Made by a program: the position numbers and the translations under genes. A stretch of DNA of 64,000 bases from Kitasatospora cinereorecta (lineage in GTDB: Bacteria > Actinomycetota > Actinomycetes > Streptomycetales > Streptomycetaceae), in the NCBI RefSeq assembly GCF_024172095.1, contig NZ_JAMZDX010000001.1, forward strand, positions 834,001-898,000, read 5' to 3'. The first letter of the stretch is position 1. Each line of letters begins with the position of its first letter. Positions 28,566 through 42,200 of the stretch are shown one piece after another. The notes beneath the pieces were generated by a model. That model saw only the letters and a program-made list of their open reading frames with translations, was not told the origin of the DNA and did not search any database.

Positions 28566-29090
28566 ATGAACATCACCGTCTTCTGCTCCGCGTACTCGCT
28601 CGACGCCCGCTACACCGCCCCCGCCGCCGAGTTCGCCCGGCTGCTCGGCGAGGGCGGCCACACCCTGGTCTGGGGCGGCTCCCACGCCGGCCTGATGGGC
28701 CTGCTCGCCGACGGCGTCAAGGAGGCCGGCGGCCGACTGGTCGGCATCTCGGTCGAGCTGCTCGCCCACAAGACCTACGAGGGCGCCGACGAGCTGGTGA
28801 TGACCGCCGACCTGGCCGAGCGCAAGGCCCAGCTGCTGGCCCGCGCCGACGCCGTGGTGGTCCTGGTGGGCGGCCTCGGCACCCTGGACGAGGTCACCGA
28901 GGTGCTGGAGCTCAAGAAGCACGCCCTGCACGACAAGCGGGTGGTCGTCCTGGACACCGAGGGCTTCTACGGCGGCCTGCGCACCCAGCTGGAGCGGATG
29001 GACGCCGAGGGCTTCCTGCCCCGCCCGCTCGCCGAACTGATCACCTTCGCCGCCACCCCGGCCGAAGCGCTCGCCCACCTCGAGTCCTGA
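28566..29090 (+). CDS. TIGR00730/LOG-like nucleotide phosphoribohydrolase family protein
   Basis: 174-residue Rossmann-fold protein of the LOG (cytokinin-activating / PpnN-like) family. These enzymes cleave the N-glycosidic bond of nucleoside monophosphates. The motif HTLVWGGSHAGLMGLLADGV and the loop VLVGGLGTLDEVTEVL correspond to the conserved binding motifs. The usual PGGxGTxxE reads VGGLGTLDE here, with Val for Pro; catalytic Glu is retained. Substrate unknown. It lies 55 bases after mnmA and 14 before the SDR gene, probably in one transcript. Confidence 0.85.
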   Translation: MNITVFCSAYSLDARYTAPAAEFARLLGEGGHTLVWGGSHAGLMGLLADGVKEAGGRLVGISVELLAHKTYEGADELVMTADLAERKAQLLARADAVVVLVGGLGTLDEVTEVLELKKHALHDKRVVVLDTEGFYGGLRTQLERMDAEGFLPRPLAELITFAATPAEALAHLES

Positions 29091-29104
29091 GAGAGAGTCA
29101 GTCC

Positions 29105-29794
29105 ATGGGAGTCCACCTGATCACCGGCGCCGGCTCCGGCATCGGCGCCGTCGTCGCCGAGCGACTGGCGGCCCGCGGCGAGGAGTTGTGGCTGCTGGCC
29201 CGGGACGCCCGCCGGGCGGCCGAGCTGCGCGAGCGGTTCGCCGGCGCCCGGACCGTGGTCGGCGACCTGGCCGACCCGGCCAAGCTGTCCTGGGCGTTCG
29301 GCCACCAGACCCTCCCGGTCGAGCTCGACTCGCTGCTGCACATCGCCGGCGTGGTCGAACTCGGCACCGTCGGCGACACCCCGGTCAAGGCGTGGCAGCA
29401 CCAGCTGAACGTCAACACCGTCGCCCCCGCCGAGCTCACCCGCCTGCTGCTGCCCTCGCTCCGGCTCGTCCGCGGCCACGTGCTGTTCGTCAACTCCGGC
29501 GCCGGCCTGCGCGCCGACGCCACCTGGGGCTCGTACGCGGCCAGCAAGTTCGGCGTCCGCGCGCTGGCCGACGCGCTCCGCGCGGAGGAGCACGACAACG
29601 GCGTCCGGGTCACCACCGTGTACCCGGGCCGCACCGCCACCCCCATGCAGCAGAAGGTCCACCAGCAGGAGGGCAAGGAGTACGACCCCGCCCGCTGGAT
29701 CGCCCCGGAGTCCGTCGCCACCGCCGTCCTCACCGCCATCGACCTGCCCCGCGACGCCGAGATCACCGAGATCACCGTCCGCCCGGGGCAGTGA
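29105..29794 (+). CDS. Short-chain dehydrogenase/reductase (SDR) family oxidoreductase
   Basis: 229-residue NAD(P)-binding oxidoreductase. The cofactor motif is HLITGAGSGIGAVV; the active site has Ser in FVNSGAG and Tyr/Lys in YAASKFG; the post-active-site turn is VTTVYPGRTATPMQ. Classical SDR length. Its substrate cannot be deduced. The preceding LOG-type gene ends 14 bases upstream and a MetE-like gene starts 40 bases downstream, so the three may be co-transcribed. Confidence 0.92.
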   Translation: MGVHLITGAGSGIGAVVAERLAARGEELWLLARDARRAAELRERFAGARTVVGDLADPAKLSWAFGHQTLPVELDSLLHIAGVVELGTVGDTPVKAWQHQLNVNTVAPAELTRLLLPSLRLVRGHVLFVNSGAGLRADATWGSYAASKFGVRALADALRAEEHDNGVRVTTVYPGRTATPMQQKVHQQEGKEYDPARWIAPESVATAVLTAIDLPRDAEITEITVRPGQ

Positions 29795-29834
29795 GGACCG
29801 GCCGTCGGACCGGCCGCGGCACTAGGCTCGGGGC

Positions 29835-33130
<3,296 letters not shown>

Positions 33131-33357
33131 CGCGTCGTTACCGTCCTGACATCGCGTCACCCGGGTGTCCCGGAGCGAAATCGGGCATTGTGTCACTGAG
33201 CAGCGCGCGGTGACCGGTGACGCGCTCAGGGATGTCCGAAAGTCCGCCCATCCGGCGGCCATCGGCATACCCTGTGTGCAACCAACTGTCAGCAGGGGTG
33301 TGTGGCGGAGGCCTTGGCTCGAGCCCGCGGGGACACCCCCTCGCCTGACGTCCCACC

Positions 33358-33375
33358 GGCACCCCTGCGGGTGCC
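33358..33375 (+). terminator. Hairpin in the ligA to GGDEF-EAL gap
   Basis: GGCACCC and GGGTGCC form a short stable hairpin. Otherwise the 293 bases from 33131 to 33423 show no gene; they should carry the ligA terminator and the promoter of the GGDEF-EAL gene. Confidence 0.4.
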
Positions 33376-33423
33376 TCACCGTAAGGCGGCCTGACGGGGC
33401 GGGCCCGACGGAGGACAGGGCTT

Positions 33424-35022
33424 ATGGATCGTACGACCGGCGGTGCGCCCACACGCCCGCCGCAGGGGGTGGCGGGTGCGGTCCTGCTGCTCGGCGTCCT
33501 GCTGGCTGGCGCCGCGCCGCTCATCCCGCTTGCCGTCCTGGTCTACCGGTACGAACCCGAGCTGCTCCCGCTGTTCGCGGTGCCGCTGGCGGTGCTCGTC
33601 GCCGCCTGGCGGATCGCCCGGGACCGCGCCCGGGACCAGCTGACCGATCCGCTCACCGACCTGCCCAACCGGCAGGCGCTGCTGCTCGCGACCCAGGAGG
33701 CGCTGGGCCGGCACGAGGGGGAGACGGGATACAGCGTCGGGCTGATCCTGCTCGACCTCGACCGGTTCCGTTCGCTGAACGACGCGCTCGGCCACACCGC
33801 CGGCGACCGCCTGCTGGTGCACATCGCCCGCCGGCTGCACCGCGCGCTGCGCGCCGGCACCAGCCACCCGCGGGACGCCGCCGACGAGCTGGCCGCCGCC
33901 CTGCCCCCGCCGTCCCAGCGCGGGGAGCGGCCGGTGGTGGCGAGGCTGGGCGGCGACGAGTTCGCCGTCCTGCTGCCGGGCGTGGGCAGCACCGAGGTGC
34001 TGGAGCGTGTCGCCAAGGCGCTGATCGCCGAGCTGGCCGCGCCGATCCGGCTGGACGGCCTGCTGCTGGTGCTGGAGGCCAGCGCCGGCGTGTGCGTCTA
34101 CCCGACCCACGCGCAGGACGCCGAGTCGCTTCTGCGCCGCGCCGACGTGGCGATGGGCCACGCCCAGCGCAGCCGCAGCGGCGTCGAACGCTACGACGAG
34201 GCGCGGGACGTCGACACCCCGTACCGGATCGGCCTGCTCGGCGACCTGCGGCGGGCCCTGGAACTGGCCGAGGTGCAGCTGCACTACCAGCCCAAGGTCG
34301 CCTTCGACGGCCGGGTGGTCGGCCTGGAGGCCCTGGTCCGCTGGAAGCGGGCCGGGCAGGGCCAGGTGCCCCCGGACGAGTTCATCAGCCTCGCCGAGTC
34401 CAGCGGCCTGATGCCCCGGCTCACCGACTACGTCCTGGAGGCCGCGGTCGGCCAGCTGGCGCTCTGGCGCGCCCAGGGGCTGATGGTGCCGGTCGCGGTC
34501 AACGTCTCGCCGCGCGACGTGCTCAACCCCGGCTTCGCCTCCCGGGTCGCCGGCCACCTCAAGCGCCACCAGGTCCCGGCCGACGCGCTGCAGTTGGAGA
34601 TCACCGAGCGGCTGCTGCTCGACGACTCCCGCCGCGCCGCCGACACCCTGGCCGAGCTGCGGCGCTACGGCGTGCGGATGTCGCTGGACGACTTCGGGAC
34701 GGGGCACTCCTCGCTGGTCCGGTTGCGCAGCCTGCCGGTCGGCGAGCTGAAGATCGACCGCTCCTTCGTGTCGCGGATGGTCGCGGACGACCACGACGCG
34801 GCGGTGGTGCGGTGCTCGGTGGAGCTGGCCCACTCGCTCGGGCTGACCGTGGTCGCGGAGGGCGTCGAGGACGACGAGACCTGGGAGCGGCTGCAGCTCA
34901 TGGGGGTGGACGCGGTCCAGGGCTGGCTGGTCTCCGCCGCCCTTCCGGCCGACCAGGCCACGGCGTGGCTGCTGGTGCACCGCACGGAGATGCCGCAGGT
35001 GGAGCGCTTAGCCCCGCAGTAG
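33424..35022 (+). CDS. Membrane GGDEF-EAL cyclic-di-GMP protein with terminal TTA codon
   Basis: 532-residue candidate cyclic-di-GMP enzyme. Two N-terminal membrane helices (AGAVLLLGVLLAGAAPLIPL, LFAVPLAVLVAAW) anchor a GGDEF domain (LGGDEF at 176-180, no RxxD inhibitory site) and an EAL domain. EAL catalytic residues look complete: GLEALVRW (Glu302), VAVNVSPRD, LEITERLL, SLDDFGTGHSSL, LKIDRSFV, VVAEGVED, VQGW. The position next to ligA and gatC corresponds, as I recall, to RmdB of Streptomyces, a phosphodiesterase affecting development. A loop rich in Pro/Arg/Ala is inserted before the GGDEF motif. The fourth-last sense codon (35008-35010) is TTA. Confidence 0.93.
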   Translation: MDRTTGGAPTRPPQGVAGAVLLLGVLLAGAAPLIPLAVLVYRYEPELLPLFAVPLAVLVAAWRIARDRARDQLTDPLTDLPNRQALLLATQEALGRHEGETGYSVGLILLDLDRFRSLNDALGHTAGDRLLVHIARRLHRALRAGTSHPRDAADELAAALPPPSQRGERPVVARLGGDEFAVLLPGVGSTEVLERVAKALIAELAAPIRLDGLLLVLEASAGVCVYPTHAQDAESLLRRADVAMGHAQRSRSGVERYDEARDVDTPYRIGLLGDLRRALELAEVQLHYQPKVAFDGRVVGLEALVRWKRAGQGQVPPDEFISLAESSGLMPRLTDYVLEAAVGQLALWRAQGLMVPVAVNVSPRDVLNPGFASRVAGHLKRHQVPADALQLEITERLLLDDSRRAADTLAELRRYGVRMSLDDFGTGHSSLVRLRSLPVGELKIDRSFVSRMVADDHDAAVVRCSVELAHSLGLTVVAEGVEDDETWERLQLMGVDAVQGWLVSAALPADQATAWLLVHRTEMPQVERLAPQ

Positions 35023-35075
35023 GGCTGCGAGCATCTGCGCGACCGGCTGCGCACTCCGGTGGAGGGTGGCCGGGC

Positions 35076-35095
35076 GCGCAGTTCCTCGCGCCCCT
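35076..35095. repeat. Partial copy of the dispersed palindromic repeat
   Basis: GCGCAGTTCCTCGCGCCCCT lies between the GGDEF-EAL gene and gatC and differs by one base from the core of the 24-bp arms at 20954-21029. Other GCGC-rich fragments at 35040-35060 may be remnants of the opposite arm. Confidence 0.7.
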
Positions 35096-35174
35096 GGGAT
35101 CACCAATAGGATGGGGCCACAGACCATGAGGGCGGACTCCCGCTCAACCAGAACTCAACCCTGAGGATCGCTGC

Positions 35175-35471
35175 ATGCCTGGCATCACGCGCGAGGAGGT
35201 CGCTCACCTCGCTCGGCTGTCGCGTCTCGAGTTGCAGGCCGAAGAGCTGGACCACTTCGCCGAGCAGCTCGACGTGATCATCGGCGCGGTCGCCCGCGTT
35301 TCCGAGGTGGCCGGACAGGACGTCCCGCCGACCTCCCACCCGCTGCCGCTGACCAACGTCATGCGCGCCGACGAGGTGCGACAGTCGCTCACCCCCGAGC
35401 AGGCGCTCTCCGGCGCGCCCGCCGGCGAGGACCAGCGTTTCCGCGTTCCCCAGATCCTCGGGGAGGACTGA
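35175..35471 (+). CDS. gatC: Asp-tRNA(Asn)/Glu-tRNA(Gln) amidotransferase subunit C
   Basis: 98-residue small subunit that wraps around GatA and stabilises the GatCAB complex. The N-terminus [22 protein letters not shown] and the C-terminal LRADEV-like segment ([22 protein letters not shown]) are typical. GAGGATCG precedes the ATG. Five bases separate it from gatA. Confidence 0.97.
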   Translation: MPGITREEVAHLARLSRLELQAEELDHFAEQLDVIIGAVARVSEVAGQDVPPTSHPLPLTNVMRADEVRQSLTPEQALSGAPAGEDQRFRVPQILGED

Positions 35472-35476
35472 CCGAG

Positions 35477-36970
35477 ATGACCGAGCTGATCAAGTTCACC
35501 GCCGCCGAGACCGCCGCCGCGATCTCCAAGGGCGAGGTCTCGGCCGTCGAGGTCGCCCAGGCCCACCTGGACCGCATCACCGCGGTCGACAAGAAGGTCA
35601 ACGCCTTCCTGCACGTCGACACCGAGGGTGCGCTGAAGGCCGCCCGTTCGGTGGACGACAAGCGCGCCCGCGGCGAGGAGCTCGGCCCGCTGGCCGGCGT
35701 CCCGCTGGCGCTGAAGGACGTCTTCACCACCAAGGGCATCCCGACCACCTGCGGTTCGAAGATGCTCGAGGGCTGGATCCCGCCGTACGACGCCACCCTG
35801 ACCTCGCGTCTGAAGGACGCGGGCGTGGTGATCCTCGGCAAGACCAACATGGACGAGTTCGCGATGGGCTCCTCCACCGAGAACTCGGCGTACGGCCCGA
35901 CCGGCAACCCGTGGGACCTGACCCGCATCCCGGGCGGCTCCGGCGGCGGCAGCGCCGCGGCGCTGGCCGCGTACGAGGCCCCGCTGGCGATCGGCACCGA
36001 CACCGGCGGCTCGATCCGCCAGCCGGGCGCCGTCACCGGCACGGTCGGTGTGAAGCCGACCTACGGCGCGGTCTCCCGCTACGGCCTGGTCGCCTTCTCC
36101 TCCAGCCTGGACCAGGGCGGCCCGTGCGCCCGCACCGTGCTGGACGCGGCGCTGCTGCACGAGGCCATCGCCGGGTACGACCCGCTGGACTCGACCTCGA
36201 TCGACGCGCCGGTCCCGGCGGTGGTCGAGGCGGCGAAGATGCGCGACATCCGCGGCATGCGGGTCGGCGTGGTGAAGGAGTTCGCCGGCGAGGGCTACCA
36301 GGCCGGCGTCATGCAGCGCTTCAACGAGTCGGTGGAGCTGCTGCGCGAGCTGGGCGCCGAGGTGGTCGAGGTGTCCTGCCCGTCGTTCACCCTCGCGCTC
36401 CCCGCGTACTACCTGATCGCGCCGAGCGAGTGCTCGTCCAACCTGGCCCGCTTCGACGCGATGCGCTACGGCCTGCGGGTCGGCGACGACGGCAGCCGTT
36501 CGGCCGAGCAGGTCACCGCGCTCACCCGGGAGGCGGGTTTCGGCCCCGAGGTGAAGCGCCGCATCATGCTGGGCACGTACGCGCTCTCCTCGGGCTACTA
36601 CGACGCGTACTACGGCTCGGCGCAGAAGGTCCGCACCCTGATCTCGCGCGACTTCGACGCCGCGTTCGCGGGCGTTGACGTGCTGGTCTCGCCGACCACG
36701 CCGACCACCGCCTTCCCGATCGGCGAGCGCGCCGACGACCCGATGGCCATGTACCTGGCCGACCTGTGCACCATCCCGTCGAACCTGGCGGGCAACGCGG
36801 CCATGTCGCTGCCGTGCGGCCTGGCCCCGGAGGACAATCTCCCGGTCGGCCTGCAGATCATCGCTCCCGCGATGGCGGACGACCGCCTGTACCGCGTGGG
36901 CGGCGCCGTCGAGGCCGCACTCAACGACAAGTGGGGACACTCCCTGCTGGAGGAGGCACCGGCACTGTGA
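35477..36970 (+). CDS. gatA: Asp-tRNA(Asn)/Glu-tRNA(Gln) amidotransferase subunit A
   Basis: 497-residue amidase that frees ammonia from glutamine to convert Glu-tRNA(Gln) to Gln-tRNA(Gln). The Ser-cisSer-Lys triad is present: Lys in [12 protein letters not shown], cis-Ser in [13 protein letters not shown] and nucleophile Ser in [12 protein letters not shown]. The second Ser of the usual GGSSGGS is Gly, but the cis-Ser keeps its 24-residue spacing from the nucleophile. The stop overlaps the GTG of a 79-codon gene lying between gatA and gatB. Confidence 0.97.
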   Translation: MTELIKFTAAETAAAISKGEVSAVEVAQAHLDRITAVDKKVNAFLHVDTEGALKAARSVDDKRARGEELGPLAGVPLALKDVFTTKGIPTTCGSKMLEGWIPPYDATLTSRLKDAGVVILGKTNMDEFAMGSSTENSAYGPTGNPWDLTRIPGGSGGGSAAALAAYEAPLAIGTDTGGSIRQPGAVTGTVGVKPTYGAVSRYGLVAFSSSLDQGGPCARTVLDAALLHEAIAGYDPLDSTSIDAPVPAVVEAAKMRDIRGMRVGVVKEFAGEGYQAGVMQRFNESVELLRELGAEVVEVSCPSFTLALPAYYLIAPSECSSNLARFDAMRYGLRVGDDGSRSAEQVTALTREAGFGPEVKRRIMLGTYALSSGYYDAYYGSAQKVRTLISRDFDAAFAGVDVLVSPTTPTTAFPIGERADDPMAMYLADLCTIPSNLAGNAAMSLPCGLAPEDNLPVGLQIIAPAMADDRLYRVGGAVEAALNDKWGHSLLEEAPAL

Positions 36971-37206
36971 GCAGGATCGAGAAGGCCAAAGGCTTCAAGC
37001 ACTCCAAGCCCGGCCTGTGGCTGTCCATCGGTACCACCGCGTTCGGGGCGGTCACGATCGTCAAGGACGTCAAGAAGGCGCGTACCGAGAACGACACCCT
37101 GAAGCTGATCAACGCCCTGGTCGGCGCCGCCGCCATCCTCACCGGCACCGCACTCCTCGTCCGCGAGCTCCGTCAGCTCGGCGACGACGACGTGCTGCTC
37201 GGCTGA
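36967..37206 (+). CDS. Small membrane protein between gatA and gatB
   Basis: 79-residue protein of unknown function. It starts [19 protein letters not shown], and has two hydrophobic segments, [16 protein letters not shown] and [19 protein letters not shown], separated by a short Lys/Arg-rich stretch ([11 protein letters not shown]). Its GTG shares bases with the gatA stop (GTGA), so translation is likely coupled; gatB starts 32 bases later. Third-position GC bias supports coding. Location inside the gatCAB operon suggests co-expression, not necessarily a role in tRNA amidation. Confidence 0.85.
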   Translation: MSRIEKAKGFKHSKPGLWLSIGTTAFGAVTIVKDVKKARTENDTLKLINALVGAAAILTGTALLVRELRQLGDDDVLLG

Positions 37207-37238
37207 CGGACCTCCGAGAAAGAAGTGAAGGAAACGCT

Positions 37239-38738
37239 GTGAGCGTCATCAGCCTGGTCCCGTACGACGACGCGCTGGCCTCGTACGACCCGGTGATGGG
37301 CCTTGAGGTCCACGTCGAGCTGGGTACCAAGACCAAGATGTTCTGCGGTTGCTCCACCGAGCTCGGTGCCGAGCCGAACACGCAGACCTGTCCGACCTGT
37401 CTCGGCCTGCCCGGCTCGCTGCCGGTGGTCAACGCCATCGGCGTGGAATCGGCGATCAAGATCGGCCTGGCGCTGAACTGCGAGATCGCCGAGTGGTGCC
37501 GGTTCGCCCGGAAGAACTACTTCTACCCGGACATGCCGAAGAACTTCCAGACCTCCCAGTACGACGAGCCGATCGCCTTCAACGGCTACCTCGACGTGCA
37601 GCTGGAGGACGGCGAGGTCTTCCGGGTCGAGATCGAGCGCGCCCACATGGAGGAGGACACCGGCAAGTCCACCCACGTCGGTGGCGCGACCGGTCGCATC
37701 CACGGCGCCGAGTACTCGCTGCTGGACTACAACCGGGCCGGCATCCCGCTGATCGAGATCGTCACCAAGCCGATCGTCGGCGCCGGTGAGCGCGCCCCCG
37801 AGGTCGCCAAGGCGTACGTCACCGAGCTGCGCGAGCTGATCCGGGCGCTGGGCGTGTCCGAGGCCCGGATGGACAAGGGCCAGATGCGCTGCGACGTCAA
37901 CCTGTCGCTGCGTCCGCACGGCCGGGAGAAGTTCGGCACCCGCTCGGAGACCAAGAACGTCAACTCGCTGCGTTCGGTCGAGCGGGCGGCGCGCTTCGAG
38001 ATCCAGCGGCACGCCGCCGTGCTGACCGACGGCGGGACGATCGTCCAGGAGACCCGCCACTTCCACGAGGACAACGGCACCACCACGGCCGGCCGGATCA
38101 AGGAGGAGGCGGAGGACTACCGCTACTTCCCCGAGCCCGACCTGGTGCCGATCGCCCCCTCCCGGGAGTGGGTCGAGGAGCTGCGGGCCGGTCTGCCGGA
38201 GCTGCCGCGGGTCCGCCGGGCCCGCCTGCAGACCGAGTGGGACCTGTCCGACAAGGACATGCAGTCGGTGCTCAACGCGGGTGCGGTCGAGCCGATCTCG
38301 CAGACCATCGCGGCCGGCGCCCCGGCCGACCAGGCCCGCAAGTGGTGGATGGGCGAGCTGGCCCGCCGCGCCAACGAGACCGGCACCGACCTGTCCGAGC
38401 AGCCGATCACCCCGGTCCAGGTGGCCCGGGTCTGCGCGCTGGTCGCCGAGGGCAAGCTCAACGACAAGCTGGCCCGCCAGGTCATCGAGGGCGTGCTGGC
38501 CGGCGAGGGCGAGCCGGACGAGGTCGTCGCGGCCCGCGGCCTGGCCGTGGTCTCCGACGACTCCGCGCTCGGCACGGCGGTCGACGAGGCCATCGCCGGC
38601 AACCCGGACATCGCGCAGAAGATCCGCGACGGCAAGGTCCAGGCGGTCGGCGCGCTGGTCGGCGCGGTCATGAAGGCCACCCGCGGGCAGGCCGACGCCG
38701 CGAGGGTCAAGGATCTGATCCTGGAGAAGCTCGCCTAA
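37239..38738 (+). CDS. gatB: Asp-tRNA(Asn)/Glu-tRNA(Gln) amidotransferase subunit B
   Basis: 499-residue kinase-like subunit that activates the tRNA-bound carboxylate with ATP and binds the tRNA through its tail domain. Signature motifs: [35 protein letters not shown] (zinc site), [18 protein letters not shown] and the C-terminal YqeY-like domain ending [25 protein letters not shown] precedes the GTG. A strong terminator follows. Confidence 0.97.
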   Translation: MSVISLVPYDDALASYDPVMGLEVHVELGTKTKMFCGCSTELGAEPNTQTCPTCLGLPGSLPVVNAIGVESAIKIGLALNCEIAEWCRFARKNYFYPDMPKNFQTSQYDEPIAFNGYLDVQLEDGEVFRVEIERAHMEEDTGKSTHVGGATGRIHGAEYSLLDYNRAGIPLIEIVTKPIVGAGERAPEVAKAYVTELRELIRALGVSEARMDKGQMRCDVNLSLRPHGREKFGTRSETKNVNSLRSVERAARFEIQRHAAVLTDGGTIVQETRHFHEDNGTTTAGRIKEEAEDYRYFPEPDLVPIAPSREWVEELRAGLPELPRVRRARLQTEWDLSDKDMQSVLNAGAVEPISQTIAAGAPADQARKWWMGELARRANETGTDLSEQPITPVQVARVCALVAEGKLNDKLARQVIEGVLAGEGEPDEVVAARGLAVVSDDSALGTAVDEAIAGNPDIAQKIRDGKVQAVGALVGAVMKATRGQADAARVKDLILEKLA

Positions 38739-38757
38739 GGAGCTCATCCGCAGCACC

Positions 38758-38800
38758 AGGGCCCGTACCCGCCCCCACTAAGGGCGGGCACGGGCCTTCT
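38758..38800 (+). terminator. Terminator after gatB
   Basis: GGGCCCGTACCCGCCC pairs with GGGCGGGCACGGGCC around a CACTAA loop (one mismatch), followed by TTCT. It closes the gat operon. Confidence 0.85.
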
Positions 38801-38919
38801 GCGTCCCCTCCCGGCCCCGCCTAAGCCCTCCCGGTGCCGGAAGATCGGGCATGCTCCCGATGCCCCGCCCCCGCCTGGGAGAGGAGTCTCGGGACCAGGA
38901 ACGAGGCAAGGGGACCGTG

Positions 38920-39108
38920 ATGATCGAGTACGAGCTCCACCAGCAGCGCGGGCGGGAACTCCAGCAGCAGGCGCTCCACCACCACCTGGCCAACGAGGCC
39001 GCCCGGGCGGGCGAGCCGCGGGTCGGCGCGCTGCGCCGGTTCGCCCACAGCCTGCGGCACGGGATCACCACGGTGCCGCTGCGGACCGCCGGACCGGCCG
39101 GCTACTGA
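38920..39108 (+). CDS. Small His/Gln-rich protein of unknown function
   Basis: 62-residue soluble protein, MIEYELHQQRGRELQQQALH followed by HHLANEAARAG and a basic C-terminus. The ATG has AAGGGG six bases upstream; an adjacent GTG at 38917 is also possible. Third-position GC is high. Probably helical in its first half. It lies alone between the gat operon and the LuxR-type gene. No family is recognised with certainty. Confidence 0.65.
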   Translation: MIEYELHQQRGRELQQQALHHHLANEAARAGEPRVGALRRFAHSLRHGITTVPLRTAGPAGY

Positions 39109-39227
39109 TGGCCGGGGCCGGCTCCGGCCGTGCGAGGGAGGACGCCCCGGGCGCCTCCCTCTCCGGCCGTCCAGACCCTGGGACCGCGTCTCAGTTCGTG
39201 TCCGTACCCTGTGGCATGCTCCCCACT

Positions 39228-42200
39228 ATGGAGCAGATGTGGGTCAGCCCCGTCTTCGTCGGTCGCCGTCCGGAGACCGAGTTCCTCACCGGAGCGCTGG
39301 CCCGGGCCCGGGCGGGCGAACCGCAGGCGGTGCTGATCGGGGGAGAGGCCGGCATCGGGAAGACCCGGCTGGTCGAGGAGTTCCTCCGGACGGCCGAGCG
39401 GGAGGGCGCGGTCACCGCGGTCGGCGGATGCCCCGAGGTCGGCGCCGAAGGGCTCCCGTACGGCCCGCTGGCCACCGCGCTGCGCCGCCTGCACCGGGGG
39501 CTCGGCGCCGAGTTCGAGCGCGCCGCGGCGGGCATGGAGGGGTACCTCGCGCGGCTGCTCCCGGAGTTCGGCGAGGCGCAGGCGGAGCCCAACGACGTGT
39601 TCGGCCGGGCCCGGCTGTTCGACCACGCGGCCCGGCTGTTCGAGCGCCTGAGCGCCGAGCACACCGTGGTCCTGGTGGTGGAGGACCTGCACTGGTCCGA
39701 CCGCTCCACCCGGGAGCTGCTCGGCTACCTGATCCGCACCCTGCACAGCTCCCCGGTGCTGGTGGTCGCCACCTACCGCAGCGACGACCTGCACCGCCGC
39801 CACCCGCTCCGCCCGTACCTGGCCGAGCTCGACCGGCTGCGCAGCGTGCAGCGGATCGAGCTGGAGCGCCTGGGCCGGACCGAGGTGGCCGCCCAGCTGG
39901 CCGGGATCCTGGGCGCGGGGGCCGACCGGGAGCTGGTGGACCGGATCGACCGGCGGGCCGAGGGCAACCCGTTCTTCGTCGAGGAGCTGGCCACCGCCCA
40001 GCGCCAGGGTTGCATCGTCGGCATCCCGGACAGCCTGCGCGACATCCTGCTGGTCCGGGTCGAAACGCTGCCCGACGACACCCAGCGGGTGCTGCGGACC
40101 GCCGCGGAGGGCGGCAGCTACGTGGAGCACGACCTGCTCGCCGCGGTGCTGGACGAGCGCGAGGACCGGCCCGGGCACCCGCCCGGCGACGACGAGGTGC
40201 TGATCGAGGCGCTGCGGACGGCCGTCGGCGCCGGCATCCTGCGGCCCGACTCCGACGGCGACGGCTACTGCTTCCACCACGCGCTGGTCCGCGAGGCGCT
40301 CTCCGACGACCTGCTGCCCGGCGAGCGGCACCGGATCAACCGCCGCTACGCCACCGTCCTGGAGGCCGCCCCCGACCTGGTCCGCCGCGAGGCCTGCGCG
40401 GCCCGGCTGGCGAACTACTGGTACTGCGCGCACGACCCGGAGCGGGCCCTGCCGGCCGCGCTGGAGGCCGCCGGGCAGGCCCGCCGCCGCAACGCCTTCG
40501 CCGAGCAGCTGCGGATGCTGGAGCGGGTGCTGGACCTGTGGGACCAGGTCGCCGAGGAGGTGCGCGCCGCCCCGGTGCGGCCGGCCGACCGGGCCGAGAC
40601 CTACCCCTCGTGCGGTTGCCCCGGCGACGCCCACGACCCGTCCTGCTCGGGCCTCCAGCTGGTGGACGTCCTGGCCGAGGCCGTGGTGGCCGCCCGCAAC
40701 AGCGGCGACTGGGACCGCGCCCTGGCCCTGGTCCGGCGCGCCCTGGAGCTGGTGGACGAGGAGCAGCACCCGATGCGCGCCGCCTGGTTCCGGGTGCAGC
40801 TGGCCAAGACCTGCGGCTACCTCAACCGGCCCGGCGGCGGGGAGACCGCGTACGCGTACCGGCTGGTCGCCGGGCTCGGCCCGTCCCCGGTCCAGGCCGA
40901 GGTGCTCGCCATGGACGCCGCCCAGGGCATGCTCTGCAACCCCACCCCGGCGCACATGGAGGTCGCCGAGCGGGCCGCCCGGATCGCCCGGGAGGTCGGC
41001 GCCGGCGCCGTCGAGCAGCACGCCCGGATCACCCTGGCGGGCCTGTACTCCGACTTCGGCGACACCGACGGCGCGCTGGCCCTGCTCGCCGACGCCATCG
41101 AGCGGACCCGGACGATCGGCGCCGCCGACGTGCTCTGCCGCGGCCTCAACAACCTGGGCTGCCTGCTCCAGCTCACCGGCCGCTCCGAGGAGGCGGTGGA
41201 GCGCTGCCGCGAGGGGCTGCAGGTGGCGCGGAGCACCGGACTGCTCGGCACCATCGGCGCCTGCCTGATCGGCAACCTGGTGGAGGCGCTGATCGCGGTC
41301 GGCCGGCACGCCGAGGCCGCCGAGACGCTGTCCGACTGGGACAACGGCCCGTCGCGCGGCTCCTTCCCCGAGTACCTGGACCGGCTCAGGGGCGAACTCG
41401 ACCTGCTCGACGGCGACTTCGAACAGGCTACGGCGCACAACGAGCGGGCCCGCGCCGCCGACCTGGCCCAGCAGCCGCAGAACGTGCTGCCGGCCGCCTC
41501 GCTGGCCCTGCGGATCGCCGCCCGGCAGGGCCGTCCGCTGGCCGCCCGGGCCGAGCTGCTCGCCGTGCTCGACCTCGAACTCAGCGCCGGGTTCGAGGGG
41601 TTGATGCTTCCGCTGCTGGTCCACGGCGCCGCCGCGGAGGCCGACTCCCGGGGGCTGCCCGCCGCCGACCTCGGCCGGCCGGTCATACTGCAGCGGATCG
41701 CGGCGACGGCCGCCCGGCTGCGCCCCGAGCTGCCACTGCACCGGGGCTGGGCCCGGCTGCTGGACGGCGAACTGGCCCGGGCCGACGGCGCCGCCGACCC
41801 GGCGCCGCACTGGGCCGCCGCGATCGACCAGCTGCGGCCGCTCGGCCTGCCCGAACCGCTCGCCCTGGCGCTGCTGCGCGCCGCCGACGGCGCCGCGGCG
41901 GCCGGGCGCCGGGACGAGGCCGCGACCCTGCTGCGCGAGGCCGAACCGCTCGCCGCGCGCTACGGCGACCGGCAGCTGCGCCGCGAGATCGCCCACCTCG
42001 CCGAACGGGCCGGCCTGGCGCTGGACTCCGCACCTGGCGGGCTCGCGGCCGAGGCAGCCGAACCCGTCCCGGCCGTCGAGGCGTTCGGGCTCACCCCGCG
42101 CGAGACCGACGTGCTGCGGCTGCTGGCCCTCGGCCGGACCAACCGTCAGATCGCCGAGGAGCTGTACATCTCGCCGAAGACCGCGAGCGTCCACGTCTCC

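Noticed and set aside
36700..36970. Missing second Ser in the GatA GGSSGGS motif as a sign of inactivity (motif near 35935-35955)
   Set aside because: The retained Ser has the correct 24-residue spacing from the nucleophile, so the triad is intact; GGSGGGS appears to be a normal actinobacterial variant.
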